From positions 64,001 to 119,468 of the forward strand of contig JAQGDQ010000648.1 in assembly GCA_030141605.1 (NCBI GenBank): a stretch of 55,468 bases of DNA. Direction: 5' to 3'. Position numbers and translations under genes: made by a program. The stretch is from Tubiluchus corallicola. Taxonomy: Eukaryota; Priapulida; Priapulimorpha; Priapulimorphida; Tubiluchidae. This document shows, in pieces, positions 21,865-33,639 of this stretch; within the stretch, counting starts at the first letter, position 1; each line of letters begins with the position of its first letter. The notes beneath the pieces are model-generated. The model did not search any database. It had not been told where the DNA came from and saw only the letters and a list, made by a program, of their open reading frames with translations.

Positions 21865-22165
21865 TGCATAAAATTCTATGCGGCACAGTTAAAAAGCAAC
21901 TACTAAGTGAAAGGGTTAAAAATCTGTTGAGTATTTCTCAGCTGCAGAATTATTTTTATTTTGTAATTATCTGATGTAGTTAATTTCTGCAAATGCTTCC
22001 TGGGAAGAAGAATAATGCCATTAAGATGTACGACTTTCACTAGAAGTAAGAACAAAAACGTAAAAAGTGAATAAACTGAGCTAAAAGAACTTTTCGGTTG
22101 CGTGAAAATTTTGCGCGGAACTTTAACAACAGCTGCAATTAATGTCATGCAATCTAACATTCATA
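21865..22165 (+). repeat. Dispersed repeat C, copy 1
   Basis: Matches 38080-38435 in the same orientation over CAGAATTATTTTTATTTTGTAA, the CTTCC(T/C)GG(G/C)A block, TACGACTTTCACTAGAAG/TATGACTTGCAGTAGAAG and AAAACGTAAAAAGTGA. The C2 copy begins where repeat B copy B6 ends. No coding content retained. Confidence 0.55.
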
Positions 22166-22284
22166 TGCGCGACTCAAGGCTAGACTTTTACTGCATATCA
22201 CTTACTGTGCAATCGTGTTATGATGATTGTCAATTGTGTGCGTTATTATTAAGTCTTTGGTGAAGTCAATTGTTGATTTTGAGT

Positions 22285-22400
22285 ACAAATGTCAGCAAAT
22301 AAGTGCGGTTGCAATGACTGTCATTAAGTAAGTGTGGTTGTCAGTAAATAAATGCAGTTACCGTTGGTTGTCAGCAAATAAGTGCAGTTGTTGTGATTTG
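22285..22400 (+). repeat. Short tandem AAATAAGTGCGGTTG repeat
   Basis: Three to four units of GTCAGCAAATAAGTGCGGTT, closely related in sequence to the 5.84-6.67 kb array. Confidence 0.7.
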
Positions 22401-22472
22401 TACATAAATCTTTCAGTATGCGATATTCAATTGCAAGGAAATTTCCTGGTATTGGTTGAAAATTTACTAGCT

Positions 22473-22724
22473 TCAACATATGGCAGTTTTCCAATGCTGC
22501 AAAATGTGGCGGAACGGCAATTCATTAAAATGTAGCAAGCAAACCAGCCATTGAAAATATCGTCCCAATTTCTTTTCCATAGATTCAACTACATGGCCTG
22601 TATTTACAATTCTGCCACCGCAGCCAACTGCACTAAGACCGACTCTCTCTGCAGCCTTCAAATACTGTAAAATTGCTTCACAGACATTAAGAGCAGGCTC
22701 ACAGGCAGGTGCCCATTTCCTCTC
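22473..22724 (-). pseudogene. Fragment of a repeat-associated hypothetical protein
   Basis: The 83-codon minus-strand frame, bounded upstream by TGA at 22725-22727, reads WAPACEPALNVCEAILQYLK, then SAVGCGGRIVNTGH, then GRYFQWLVCLLHFNELPFRH. This resembles a protein family I recall as very common in arthropod, mollusc and cnidarian genomes, with the signature GCDGT.VNTG ... LQWFVCLLH.NELPLRHL; its copies probably belong to a mobile element. The function is not known to me. Only the middle of the protein is present and the frame ends in a stop right after the conserved block, so it is a relic. No related piece is seen nearby. Confidence 0.6.
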
Positions 22725-23029
22725 TCATTTGTTTTTTGCCGGCATTATTTCCGTTTTCAAAGCAGTCATCCCTTCCTGAATCTCTTTTGAATTGTAGAAT
22801 ATTATCATGTTCAGCAGAACATTTCAAACACAGGCGGAGACACAAGGCAGTGGGAAATGTGTGATTATAATTTTAAAGACTACGTCATGATACTCAGATT
22901 GCTGTCGGCACAAAGCTATGCTTTTTATCTAACTAACGACAGGCCAGTTGCTACCTAGCTATATAATTACGATTTGAAGCCAAACACTAATTAATTAATC
23001 AGCTAGATATGGAACTCTCAGATGGAACT

Positions 23030-23175
23030 GCTTTTGATCTTCTGTCACTTATTGAGAACAACAGAAAAAGTTGAATGATTACGTGAAGAGTGCGATGAAA
23101 GTTACGCACTATATAAACTTCCAACTAAATGGATGAGTGGCTCTCTGAAAAACTCATCTGTTGTGTTTCCAGTTT
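23030..23175 (-). repeat. Repeat A fragment, inverted
   Basis: AACTAAATGGATGAGTGGCT (near 23118) is the reverse complement of the CAGCCACCCATCCATTTAG block of repeat A; the preceding CTTTTGATCTTCTGTC also matches. Confidence 0.6.
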
Positions 23176-23272
23176 ATTTTTACGATAGATAGAAACAGAG
23201 AATATGGCTAAGGCAACTCTCCCTGTAACAGGTCCCTATGAAAAGGTCTGCAAATTTAATATTCATTATTCT

Positions 23273-23461
23273 TCAAAAATTATAAAAATGTGGTAACCAT
23301 ATATCTGAAGCATTCGAACATTGAGGCCTGATGACAGCATTGAAAATTCTTATTGTTATCTGTGAATTAATATCATAAGAAAATAAAGTCTGATGTAATA
23401 AATTTATACATTTCATACCTGTATCATTTATGGTATTAATACTATCCCTAAAATAACCCAA
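23273..23461 (-). pseudogene. LINE reverse-transcriptase C-terminal fragment
   Basis: The minus-strand frame contains INSQITIRIFNAVIRPQCSN followed by ASDIW, which follows the non-LTR retrotransposon pattern 'K..IFD..V.P.LLY.SEIW' found just after the RT palm and thumb. Only about 60 residues survive. The identification is by this motif alone and could be wrong. Confidence 0.45.
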
Positions 23462-23814
23462 ATTACCGAACTCTAAAACTAAATATTTATTTTTCTTTTA
23501 CTTTCAAAAGTTTCAATCCTTAAAGCAAAAATTATATTTTTTTAAATTTTTGCCTGTTTTATAAGAAATAACTGCTTGAGTTTTATTTATATTTACAGTC
23601 GATGACCACTGATAACCATATTCAGCAAGTTATAGAATAAGCTTATTACAAGGGGGCATTTGCCATTATATTTTTTGGACAGTGCAGATAAGTGGCTGTC
23701 TGTAGAAAAATTTGAGTTTGTAGAAAAAAATTGTAAAAAAACTACAAGTGAGTTTGTAAAAGGAACCAGAAAAGGAGTCATATTAACAATAACAATAATC
23801 ATTATCACTAATCA

Positions 23815-23930
23815 ACGTCGTCATCATCATCATCATCACCATTATGATCATCACCTAGATCATCATCATGAGTATCATCAACTTCTTCGTCGCCATCATC
23901 ATCATCATGATCGTTATAATAAATGTTACT
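23815..23930 (+). repeat. (CAT)n-rich microsatellite
   Basis: Imperfect CAT/CATCAT runs at 23819-23838, 23845-23872 and 23891-23910. The His-rich frame is a consequence of the repeat. Confidence 0.85.
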
Positions 23931-23934
23931 AATA

Positions 23935-24355
23935 ATGCACTATATCACTGCATAATCATCACTGCTTATAAAATTGGGCACACTAGTTCCTATAAAGGAG
24001 ATGGAAAATAATTTACTCTAGGTCAATTATTTAGTAAGTATTAACTTGTGTAGCCAAGGTATTCACTGTATTTCCAAATATCGGTCAACCATTTCATAAA
24101 TTCTTGAAATTACTACTCCCCCCACTTTTTTTTAAGATTTCCACGTACAGTTTGGCCTGTCAAGCCGTGATTTTAGGCTCAAACTGTATGCATCACAATT
24201 ATTCTATAATGTAATTTGCACATGTATATGCTGCATTTTGTAATTTCTCGATAACACTGCATTTATTTATATTTATATTTACTTAAATGGATAATTATCT
24301 GTATTTTAATGATAATTGTAAGATGCAAAGTGGAAATGAATAAACTCTTGAACTG
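23935..24355. other. No gene seen
   Basis: AT-rich; nothing recognised. Confidence 0.4.
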
Positions 24356-24359
24356 AATC

Positions 24360-26700
24360 TTAAATTAACATTGCTTTCATTGATTTGAAATAGTCTTGTT
24401 GTTATCAACGGATGTTTAAAAAATCTCTTTGGCTTATTTGAGTATACGATCATTGACAGAAACTGGATCTAATTTAAATCATGGACAGAACTTTCTGTGT
24501 TGCGCACATTGTGTGCCAAAAATGAACCCAGGAATAAGAAAAAAATCGAGTTTTGACATGAGTTAAGATTCCTATACTGTCTCGTACAGACCTAAAGCAG
24601 ATACAAGACTAGTGATGCATTTTTACCACCTCCCGCACCCCCAAATATATTTATCAGCGTAACAAGAAGACACAGACTTATTTATGTACAAGGTTTTGTT
24701 TGCTCTAATCCTTGAAATTTACTAACACAGTTTTCATCATGCAGCCTTTTCTACTACTTCTCGACATTCATTATTGGATAGTGTACATTCATTAAATATT
24801 TTACCCAAGTAAGCCTGTCTATGCAGAGCATGGCAGAGACGCGTTCCCTTCGTACACATGACTTTTCAAATTATTACTTTAAAGACTTTTATTGGCTGCG
24901 CAAAATCGGGAAAAATTTAACACTATATTAAGAAAATTGTAGAATTTAACAGCTAGCACAGCATGGCTCTACCCCTGGATCAGACTGAATAAACAGTAAA
25001 TGACACAAATCCTTACTGTGGACGTGCCCAAAACAATATTAGAAAAGCAGCAGAACAGCTTTCATTTGGTGCGATAAACCAGAAACAAATTTATTTTTTA
25101 AAGTAAATACTGAACAACAAGAAGAAAATATTAAGTGCAAAAATTTATCAAAAAATAATAATTAACAACAACCAGTAGTGATTAAGAAGTACGCAAGTGA
25201 GTTGAGAAAAAACGATTGTTTTTTGATTTAGTATTATGCATTTAAAATCAAAATTGTTAAACAATGTTTGAAGTGAGATTTGTAATAATATAACCGCATG
25301 GGAAATGCCAAGTTTTATAAGACTAAAAGGATTTATAGGCACAATAACAAGACAAGTGTTCAATCACATGACCAAACATGGCTCAATATGAAAGAGTAAT
25401 TCTCTAAAGTGATTTGTTTGCTGAAGACAGAAATTGTCTCTCTAATATCAATCTCCTGGCGCCACCCCTGTTATCATTCAAATTAAAAAACTTCGGATTA
25501 TTTTTGTCTGCTCTTTAGTATGAATAGTCTTACTTTTGCATTGCTTTCTTTGACTTGATATTGTCTTGTGGTTATTAATTATTGTTGTAAATAAATTGTC
25601 CCTTAGATCTAATTTAAATCATGGACAGAACTTTCTGTGTTGCGCACATACTGTCTCGTACAGACCTAAAGCAGATACAAGACTAGTTATGCATTTTTGC
25701 CACCTACCGCACACCCAAATATATTTGCCAGTGTAGCAAGAAGACACAGATTTATTTAAGTACAAGGTTTTGTTTGGTTTAATCCTTGAAATTCACTAAC
25801 ACAGTTTTCATTATTCAGCCTTTTCTACTACATCTCGACATTCATTATTGGATAGTGTACATTCATTAGTTGATGAAAATATTTTACCCAAGTATATGCA
25901 AGTCTATGCAGAGCATGGCAGAGATGCATTCCCTTCGTACACATGCTGGAGCACTGAGTGTAGCGTATGCGTAAAGTGATTTGTTTGCTGAAGACAGAAA
26001 TTGTCTCTCAAATATCAATCACCTGGCATCAACCCTGTTATCATTCAAATTCAAAAACTTCGGATTATTTTTATCTGCTCTTTAGTATGAATAATCTTAC
26101 TCTTGCATTGCTTTCTTTGACTTGATATTGTCTTGTGGTTATTAATTATTGATGTGAATAAATTGTCCTTAGATCTAATTTAAATCATGGACAGAACTTT
26201 CTGTGTTGCGCACATTGTGTGCCAAAAATGAGCCCAGGAATAAGAAAAAAATCTAGTTTTGACATGAGTTAAGATTCCTATACTGTCTCGTACAGACCTA
26301 AAGCAGATACAAGACTAGTGATGCATTTTTGCCGCCTACAGCCCTCCCACAAAATATTTGCCAGTGTAACAAGAAGACACAGATTTATTTAAGTACAAGG
26401 TTTTGTTTGGTTTAATCCTTGAAATTTACTAACACAGTTTTCATTATTCAGCCTTTTCTACTACTTCTCGACATTCATTATTGGATAGTGTACATTCATT
26501 AGATGACGAAAATATTTTACCCAAGTATGCCTGCCTGTGTAGAGCACGACAGAGACGTGTTGCATTCGCACACATGCTGGAGCACTGAGTGTAGCGATGC
26601 GTATGGAAGAAATGATGCACATGAGAGCTCTTCTTCAAACAATTCACTTTAGAAAATTACTCTTTCATATCGAGCCATGTTTGCTCAAGTGGTAGAGCAC
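24360..26700 (-). repeat. Repeat A, inverted, head segment in three copies
   Basis: AATTTAAATCATGGACAGAA marks three copies of the same 0.55-0.65 kb segment at 24471, 25611 and 26177. The last two are direct neighbours 566 bp apart. The middle copy has lost about 77 bp (its sequence jumps from TGCGCACAT to ACTGTCTCGTAC). Between copies 1 and 2 lies about 500 bp (24865-25375) that matches the upstream part of repeat A at about 1330-1420. Each copy carries, in reverse, the block read on plus as CAGACCAACATGTTTAGG near position 65. Confidence 0.75.
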
Positions 26701-26703
26701 TTT
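26680..26703 (+). repeat. tRNA A-box-like motif
   Basis: TTGCTCAAGTGGTAGAGCAC looks like a tRNA A-box. Related but degraded sequences occur at 4451, 30412 and 46303 in the same repeat context. No B-box follows at the expected distance, so a SINE or tRNA call is weak. Confidence 0.25.
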
Positions 26704-28130
26704 AAATACCTCACCTCTTATCTAAACAGCTATTATTATTACACAGCCTCTCCTTTGTTATCATGGCAAAAGAGTCTGGTTTTTACCCATATATTTGCAG
26801 AAATTCAATATATTAAAATTCAAGTCTGTAAATACTCTGCTATGTTTTCTTAAATCTTTCCCAGGTATGGAATGCAGGCTTTGAAGTTTAAGTGTGTAAT
26901 TGTTCTGCTTTATTTTCTTAACTCTTTCGGTGGAGTCTTTCTTTAGGCTCCTAGGCTGATTTATTGACACAAGATAATTTTAAGTAAATTTTAGAAATTT
27001 TTCACATCCCAACACAAACAAAACAAGTTCTAAGACGAATATTTATGGGCCTCGGATTTGAAAGCTCTTTCTTGTCACAGGGGTAGCAATTCTTGAGTGG
27101 TTGATTTGCCCATGAACTTAATAACATGGAAAAATATTCACTGCAAGTTTACAGAAACCTATTAATAATTTTGAATCAATGGCATATAGAATTTGAAATG
27201 ATGCTGAAATGATTTACAAAAATTTCCCCCCCCCCAGCATTTTCAATTACATCTGGTTAACACAGTTTCATATGTAACGGTATCAGCAAATTTGGCAAAA
27301 TGTAAATTTTTCATTGGAAAAACAAAAATGTTCCAAAATCCTTCTCAGTTATAGGGCATTCGGTTCATTCAATTTTTCTTACTTAACTATTCCCTGTGAT
27401 CATTCCCAGGTGTTCAGGTAGGGGGTAAATTCAGTGTGGGTAAATTGCACAAGATGTTAAAATGTGGGAAAATATTTTCTTTACTTCCGAGCCACTTCCA
27501 GCAGTTTAACAATGCTCAAAATCAATAACAGAACTTGAATAAAACAGAATGTAAAGAGTCTTTTGTTCACGTTCCTGAGCACTTTCAGATTTCTCCGCTT
27601 TATCCAAACAGGAATTATTATTAAGCTGTCTCGCCCTTTATTATCATAGGAAAAGCTTTTACCCCAATATTTGCTATACAAACACTTTGAAAAGCTTTCA
27701 AATCTAAAAATACATTCCTTTCAATCTTAACAAAACATGTTTCCCAGGGAGATATATTATTACAAGCATAAAACTTCCAACAAAAATAATAGAACACACC
27801 TCGCTTTGATAACAAAGCTCTATTCCCAGTGCTCTCAGACGGAACTACATTTGATCTGCAGGTGGCGTGAAGAATATCTAGCGATAAAGGTTATACGACT
27901 GTTTTGCCCTAGTTGCGCCCTGTTTAAATACTGGAAAGAATGGGTTAAAAGACAGACAATATTATCAATAGACGGGAGAATCTTTTTTGTTTAGTTAATC
28001 TGGAACTCCAAGTGAAAGAGTTAGAAGAGATGGAAAGCAAATACAGACACGAAAGTCAATAGAATGTAGAAGGTTTTTTGTTTGGATAAGCTGCCTACCT
28101 GGAACTCCCAGGGGAAGTTTCAGGTAGGAC
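26700..28130 (-). repeat. Repeat A, inverted, 3' portion
   Basis: The reverse complement carries the same block order as 41215-42260 and 47600-49880. It contains the TTTTCTTAAATCTTTCCCAG pieces (matching 49740-49840), the CCAAATTTGCTGATACC block, the ACACCTGGGAATGATC block, and a 64-codon minus-strand ORF at 27621-27815 like that at 5331-5525. The end (27930-28130) matches the AGCTTAACCAAACAAAAA triplicate at 48090-48350. Confidence 0.75.
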
Positions 28131-28139
28131 TAATTTTGT

Positions 28140-28795
28140 GTAGGACTTTTGTTTACTATGCGAACTATTAAAAATAATAGCGACTCTAAACTTTGCCTTG
28201 AGAAGGGCATTTTAACTAAATTGTGCTGCACGATAGTAACACTTTTACAACTTATCAACATTATGTAATCTCTTTTGCCAGAGATTTAGTATTTTTAATT
28301 CTACAAATTCACGGGGTTTCACAAAAACATCAAAATTCTCAGGATTGTTTCCCAGTCAAAAATGCCTCAAAGAGGTCTATTTCATCAAAAACGCTAATTT
28401 ATTATTCATGATTTATTATATAGCACTGAACTATAGCCAAAATTTAATATCTTGGTTGAGTAAAATTTGCTAAACTTCTGACGTAATGCAAATTTGCAGA
28501 CTTCCTAAAACTGCAGCTTTCTGTAATATATAAAGTTCTTCTGGCTAAAAACTTTCAAAGAAATTTTAAATTCTATCTTCATCAATGATGTTAAACATGC
28601 ATCGAGAGTGCACTCACATTTAAAATTAACTTAAAGAAATCAAAACATGAGAAAACTCAGGAAGAGGCACCAGGAATAGTAACGGAAAATAATTTCTTCA
28701 TAATATACGACGATTTTCGAAAGTTTCTTAAAAGATCGAGAATAACCCCGAAGGTTTATGCCAAGAGAAGATATTCTACTCTTTTGGGTAAATCT
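28140..28795. other. No gene seen
   Basis: No recognised motif or repeat family. A 62-codon open stretch at 28223-28411 has no supporting signal. Confidence 0.35.
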
Positions 28796-28799
28796 AACA

Positions 28800-28990
28800 G
28801 GTAGTTACTTTTTGGGTAACTGCGGGCGATGTTGAACAAGTTGAGAGGTGGCGTGAAGAATATCTAGTGATAAAAGTTAGGCACTATAGGACCTTACAAC
28901 TAAATAGTTGGGTGGCTGCTGAAAAAAGCACATCTCTCATATTACCTGGTTTTTCAAGGGTAGAGAGAATACAGTAAATATGGTGAGTCT
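28800..28990 (-). repeat. Repeat A fragment with residual reading frame
   Basis: The reverse complement contains the CAGCCACCCAACTATTTAG block. On the plus strand the frame 28803-28978 is open and reads GDVEQVERWREEYLVIKVRH followed by YRTLQLNSWVAA. Related peptides are readable in other repeat A copies (see findings). Confidence 0.6.
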
Positions 28991-29459
28991 AGAATGGCAT
29001 AAGGAGTAACTGCCGAGCAATGGACGAATATGCTTTGCAAGCACACATTTTGCACTTATCATTGAATACAAATAAAGCAATTCTGAATAATCACAAATCA
29101 TTTTTTAATAAACGAAAAGCCTTTTTAATATCAATAAATATTTATACTTTTCGTTTTTCAATATTCATATGTCTGATGTTTATTTATACTAAAATTTCAA
29201 TTACGATTTACTAACTCTATGTTGCATAGTTTTATACCTTATCATCTTCATTGTATGATGTATTGTTACTCTATAATGTGACAGAGCAACTAATCATGTT
29301 GGTCGTTAATTTAATCTGATTTCTTTCTTGGCAGTTTACAGTTTTTTTCCAATGCAAAATAATCCACAAGTTTACCGATTAAATATTCCACATCAAGACT
29401 GAATCAGCTGATTTACTAAATCTGATTTCCTACTTTCCTTATTCTTTCTGAGCAGTACC

Positions 29460-29960
29460 TGCCAAGGTACTTAAACCCTGCTAAGTATCAGTACTTTCAA
29501 CAAGATTTTGTGTCCTTTCCTCTTAATTAAAATTGACCCAGGGGTAGAGGCTTGCTGTACCGACTGCATACCAGTTTGCATTTTTCAATTTTTCTAATCT
29601 AGCGCTAAAATTTTTGCCTGATTTTGCGTTGTGCAGAAAGTTAGTATAAGTCTTGAAAGTAATAAATTGTTGAGTCATGAATCGTTTGCCAGTTCTGCGC
29701 ATGAGCATTCATGTGCGCTTCACTACACTCACTGCTCCTGCACATGCACGAGAACACCTCGTTTCTGCCACGCTCTATGCAGACCCCCAGGTTTGATCAA
29801 ATATTTTCACCATCCAGTGTTTGTACCCAAAAATGAATGCCAAAAAAATACATGAAATGCATGCATAATGAAAATTTCCAACAACTATTTTGGCAGATTC
29901 ATGAAAATTCACGAAAATTAATGACAACTGAACCTGGTTCTTAAATAAATGTGTATTTTC
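29460..29960 (+). repeat. Repeat A 5' segment
   Basis: Contains GACCCAGGGGTAG, TACCGACTGCATACCAG, CACTACACTCACTGCTCC and GCAGACCCCCAGGTTTGATC, matching 1385-1420, 4855-4950 and 47190-47280. Confidence 0.7.
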
Positions 29961-30189
29961 ATGATACACTGCCAAATTTAATTGTGAGTGGTGGCGGCGG
30001 TATAAACTACATCAGTATTCTTGTATTTTCATTTAATTCTGAGATAATTATTTTCTCTGCACGAATCTGTTCTACAGTCAAAACTAGAATTTCTTTGTCT
30101 GGGCACATTTTTGCTACAGGATTTTGTGGCACAGTGTCTGCCACACAAAATGTTCTCTCCATGATCTAAATTGCTCATAATTTCTATCA

Positions 30190-30700
30190 AAACATCGTTT
30201 ATCGTATACTCAAATATGGCTAAGAGACCATTTATTCGCAGCATCCATTAATTATAACAACACAATGTAAAAACAGTAGTATTCATACTAAAGAGCGGAC
30301 AAAAATCATCCGTTGTCATTGAGTTTTAATAATAACAGAGTTGGCGCCAGAGAGGGACAATTTCTGTCTTCAGCAAACAAATCACTTTACAGGTTTACTC
30401 TTTTCGTGTCGAGCCACGTTTGCTCTTGTGCTTGAACAATTAAAATTGTCTGTGTCTTGTTTAAACACCTATTATTATAACGCAGCTTAGTCTTTATTAT
30501 GATGGTAAAACAATCTGGTTTTTCCCTCTTTGTTTTCAATGCAAATACGTCAAAATGCTTTCAAAGCTAAAAACTCAAACTCACTTATTGTGCTTATAAT
30601 CCTTTTAGTCTTATCAAAACATCGTATTTCCCAGGTGGTTTTATTATTACAAGCTTTACTTCAAAGAGAAAAAATAATGGCATGTATGACAGTATGATTG
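30190..30700 (+). repeat. Repeat A-associated segment
   Basis: ATTCATACTAAAGAGCGGAC and CAGCAAACAAATCACTTTA match 46172-46275 directly and 25380-25530 in reverse. AACACCTATTATTATAACGC and TCTTATCAAAACATCG extend the match to 46345-46480. Confidence 0.65.
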
Positions 30701-30939
30701 ATCACAGACTTTGATTTGCAAGGTTAAGCAAAAATGAAACTGGTCAGCAACTGGATTTCTGACTTTTGCTCTCAGTGAATTGGGATGCAGAAAACCACAT
30801 TGTGTTGCATCTCTTTGTGCAAGATTAGTGATCGCGAATCAGTTACGTAGTTTAAAGTTTCTCATAAACAGTAAGTGATATTAAACGTGAGTTAAGGTGA
30901 AATCTAATGTGAGAGGGAGGCTGTTATACCAGAAAGTGA

Positions 30940-33460
30940 TGGAATAATGAGAAATGTTTTTACTTCACGCTCCTTTGTAGAAAAGCTTACGTCAATTTTC
31001 CTGGAATGTCGTACACTGTTAACAGTCTTGTCTGCATTTGTTCAGCTTTCCTCTTTCCCAGGTGTGGAATGCGGGCTTTTGAAATTCAAGACCCATGTAA
31101 TCACTCTGCTATATTTACTTAACTCTTTCCCAGGCGTCTTTATCTTAGTTCCCAGTCTAATGTATTGACACAAGATCTACGGTTAAATTCAGCATTTTTC
31201 ACATCTTCAGCACGAAGGAGGAAAACTTGTTTTAAATAAACATTGCAGCATCTTTCAAAGCTCTTTGTGTTGAATGACTTTGAAGGAACGTTAATGTTTA
31301 CACTGTCAGATATTTCTTCTAAAACTTGAGCTTTATTGTACATACTACTTCAAGACAACTTTTCTGAAATTATGACACACTCACGTCGTAATAATATGTC
31401 GAAGTAAAGATATTGGAAAATTGAGATGTTTGTGATGTGGGCTAAGTTGAAGCTGGCACATTCACAAAGGCAAAGGCTGAAGATGAGTCACTGAACTGCG
31501 AGAGGAGTCTCAGCCATGTTCGTGTGTGAAACGTCCTCTCTTTGCAGTGCAAACAACCAGGATCAGCAGCACAGCAAATGAAACCGTCACAATGAGTATC
31601 CAAGTCTCACCAATCGTGCAAGGCATGAATCCGCCTGCAATTCATTTATGAAAATGTGTTTAATGGTATTACAGCTTTATAGACATCTATACTCTTTGCG
31701 CAGACATCAGTTTTGCATGTTACATCATTATAATATAATCGTTAAAAGCAATAATTAGTAGCAGTAACTAGTAGCAATGATCAATGAGACAATAGCTGTG
31801 CCAAAAATGTTTTTAAAATATCAAACATTTGAAAAATCGCAACTCGTATTTGTGTAAACTGTTTATCGTGGGAGTTTCAAGGTTGGTCGTTACCCATAAT
31901 TTCTCACGCTGCCAAAATTATTATGAAATCTGTTGAATAAATTTGAAAAGAGAGATTATTGAACTGTTGCTTGATCGCAGACAATTTGTTTTACGGATCA
32001 AAATTCTCCTTTGTGTGTTGAGGACGTGACGGTATAAACTGCATCTCAGCTTAATACTTGACAAAATTTCAATTGTTGAAGATTAAAGCCTTTGTTTGCT
32101 TTGCGTGACTCGCTTCTCGGGTAAATACTTCTCGAGATTTCACTTATTGTTAAATTCCTAGCGGGGTTGCTGATGATTAAAATTTTACTTTGGGTGTAGA
32201 ATATTTACAGATCAGATTAATTTCACAAGAAATTTAATCTTTCAGAGAGTGCGTTTATACAGCGCCATTGTTCAAATTTCTGATGAAACTCCTAGGTAAC
32301 ATTTACTTTATGAACAACAACTGATTGTTTCTATTAAGATTTAAACAACAAAGCGCTGCATTAGGCAAACTGATTAAAGTGCAACAAAACTATTAAAATT
32401 AACACAATTATAGAAATAAAGAAACTTGATGAGTAAAGGCTGTCAAGAGTTTCTCCTGTATAGGAGATGCCGAGCTACGTAACATGTTTACAGTATTGTT
32501 TAGTTTTCGGTCCCTCCACAAAATGCTTTTAGGTGAATGGACGGCTGGTGACAATAGATCATTGGCGTCTTGGCCATTTCATGTCAATTGTGCCACGTTG
32601 TGTCTTTCTATAGAATTTCTTTATTTCTTTGACGTCACTTTGTTTGTCTTGTTTCTTAAGAACTTTTCCAGTTTGTTTAAGCGCTTATAAAGTATTTGAA
32701 CCGCGAGCTACAGACAAAGCTCACGTCCTAGATATAAGAGTTTCTAAAATAAGTGATTCTAATTTCTAATAATTTAAGTCTGAGAAATAATTCTGATTGC
32801 TTTGTAGCCGCCTAACAAAGAGATGCATGAAATTTTATAATAAGCTGCTGTGATTATAGTTGTCTGCAAACATCTTAAAGCCGACATTGAATACTAAAAT
32901 AAACAGAGCTGCCAGACAGCTGCATTTTCCCGGATTAAATTAAGAACTGATTACTCAAGATTCCATGAGAAAAGATTTAGCTGTTGGTTAGAATTCTCCT
33001 AGTTTTGGTTTGTCTACAGTTTAAAAAGATATGTAGAGTATTACTATAAAAGCATTGAGTCGTTATAAACAAGAACAATTTTGGTGGTGGTGGAGGTTGA
33101 GCGACATCATCTTAATTATCAACATCATTACCACTATCAGCAGCAGGAGCAGCAGCAACAACAGCAACAACAACAACAACGAGAGTACAGCAGAGCTGCA
33201 GCGACAAGGTCAAGAGTAATGAAAAAACCGTTGTTGTGAGAAAAGATTATTTTAAAAAACACAAAAGTTCACTCAATAATTAGAAAGTTGCAAAATTGTT
33301 ATTGCATTAATTGGAACATCAGTGTTTATTTTGGTGAGCATTTCAAGGCTGGTCATTTCCCAGTAGTTCTCACGCTGCTAAGTTTATTTTGAAACTTGCT
33401 GAACCACTAAAAAAATGACGTTATCATTGTCAGTCAATATTAAGTTCTAGACAGAATTGC
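30940..33460 (+). repeat. Segmental duplication SD2, copy b
   Basis: Collinear partner of 17580-20095, described there. Unlike copy a it contains about 650 bp (32340-32980) with no counterpart and a (CAA)n/(CAG)n microsatellite, and it lacks the GGGGTCGCC element. It ends before the degraded repeat B tail at 33545, whereas copy a ends at the piggyBac relic. Confidence 0.8.
33125..33185 (+). repeat. (CAGCAA)n / (CAA)n microsatellite
   Basis: Imperfect CAGCAG, CAACAG and CAACAACAA units. Confidence 0.85.
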
Positions 33461-33544
33461 GAGGGATTAAAATCTTCCTTTCTTGTAAGGCATCATCTGT
33501 GTGTCAGCACAGTACTTCAAAAGCAAAGGACCCGCGAAATATTT

Positions 33545-33563
33545 TGTGCTGTAGCCTCATCCG

Positions 33564-33596
<33 letters not shown>

Positions 33597-33600
33597 ATAT
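33545..33600 (+). repeat. Isolated repeat B tail plus (TA)n
   Basis: GTGCTGTAGCCTCATCCG is the terminal motif of repeat B (compare 11912 and 37497), followed by a (TA)n of about 28 bp. It implies a truncated repeat B copy immediately upstream of B3 in head-to-tail order. Confidence 0.6.
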
Positions 33601-33639
33601 AACTTTAATTCACTATCACCTGGGGGATATATATATCTC

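Noticed and set aside
23318-23345. Hammerhead-ribozyme-like core CTGATGA followed by GAAAA
   Set aside because: No stem II or III pairing; the bases fall inside the LINE fragment on the other strand. Similar CTGATGA hits elsewhere (15536, 45714) lack the GAAA part.
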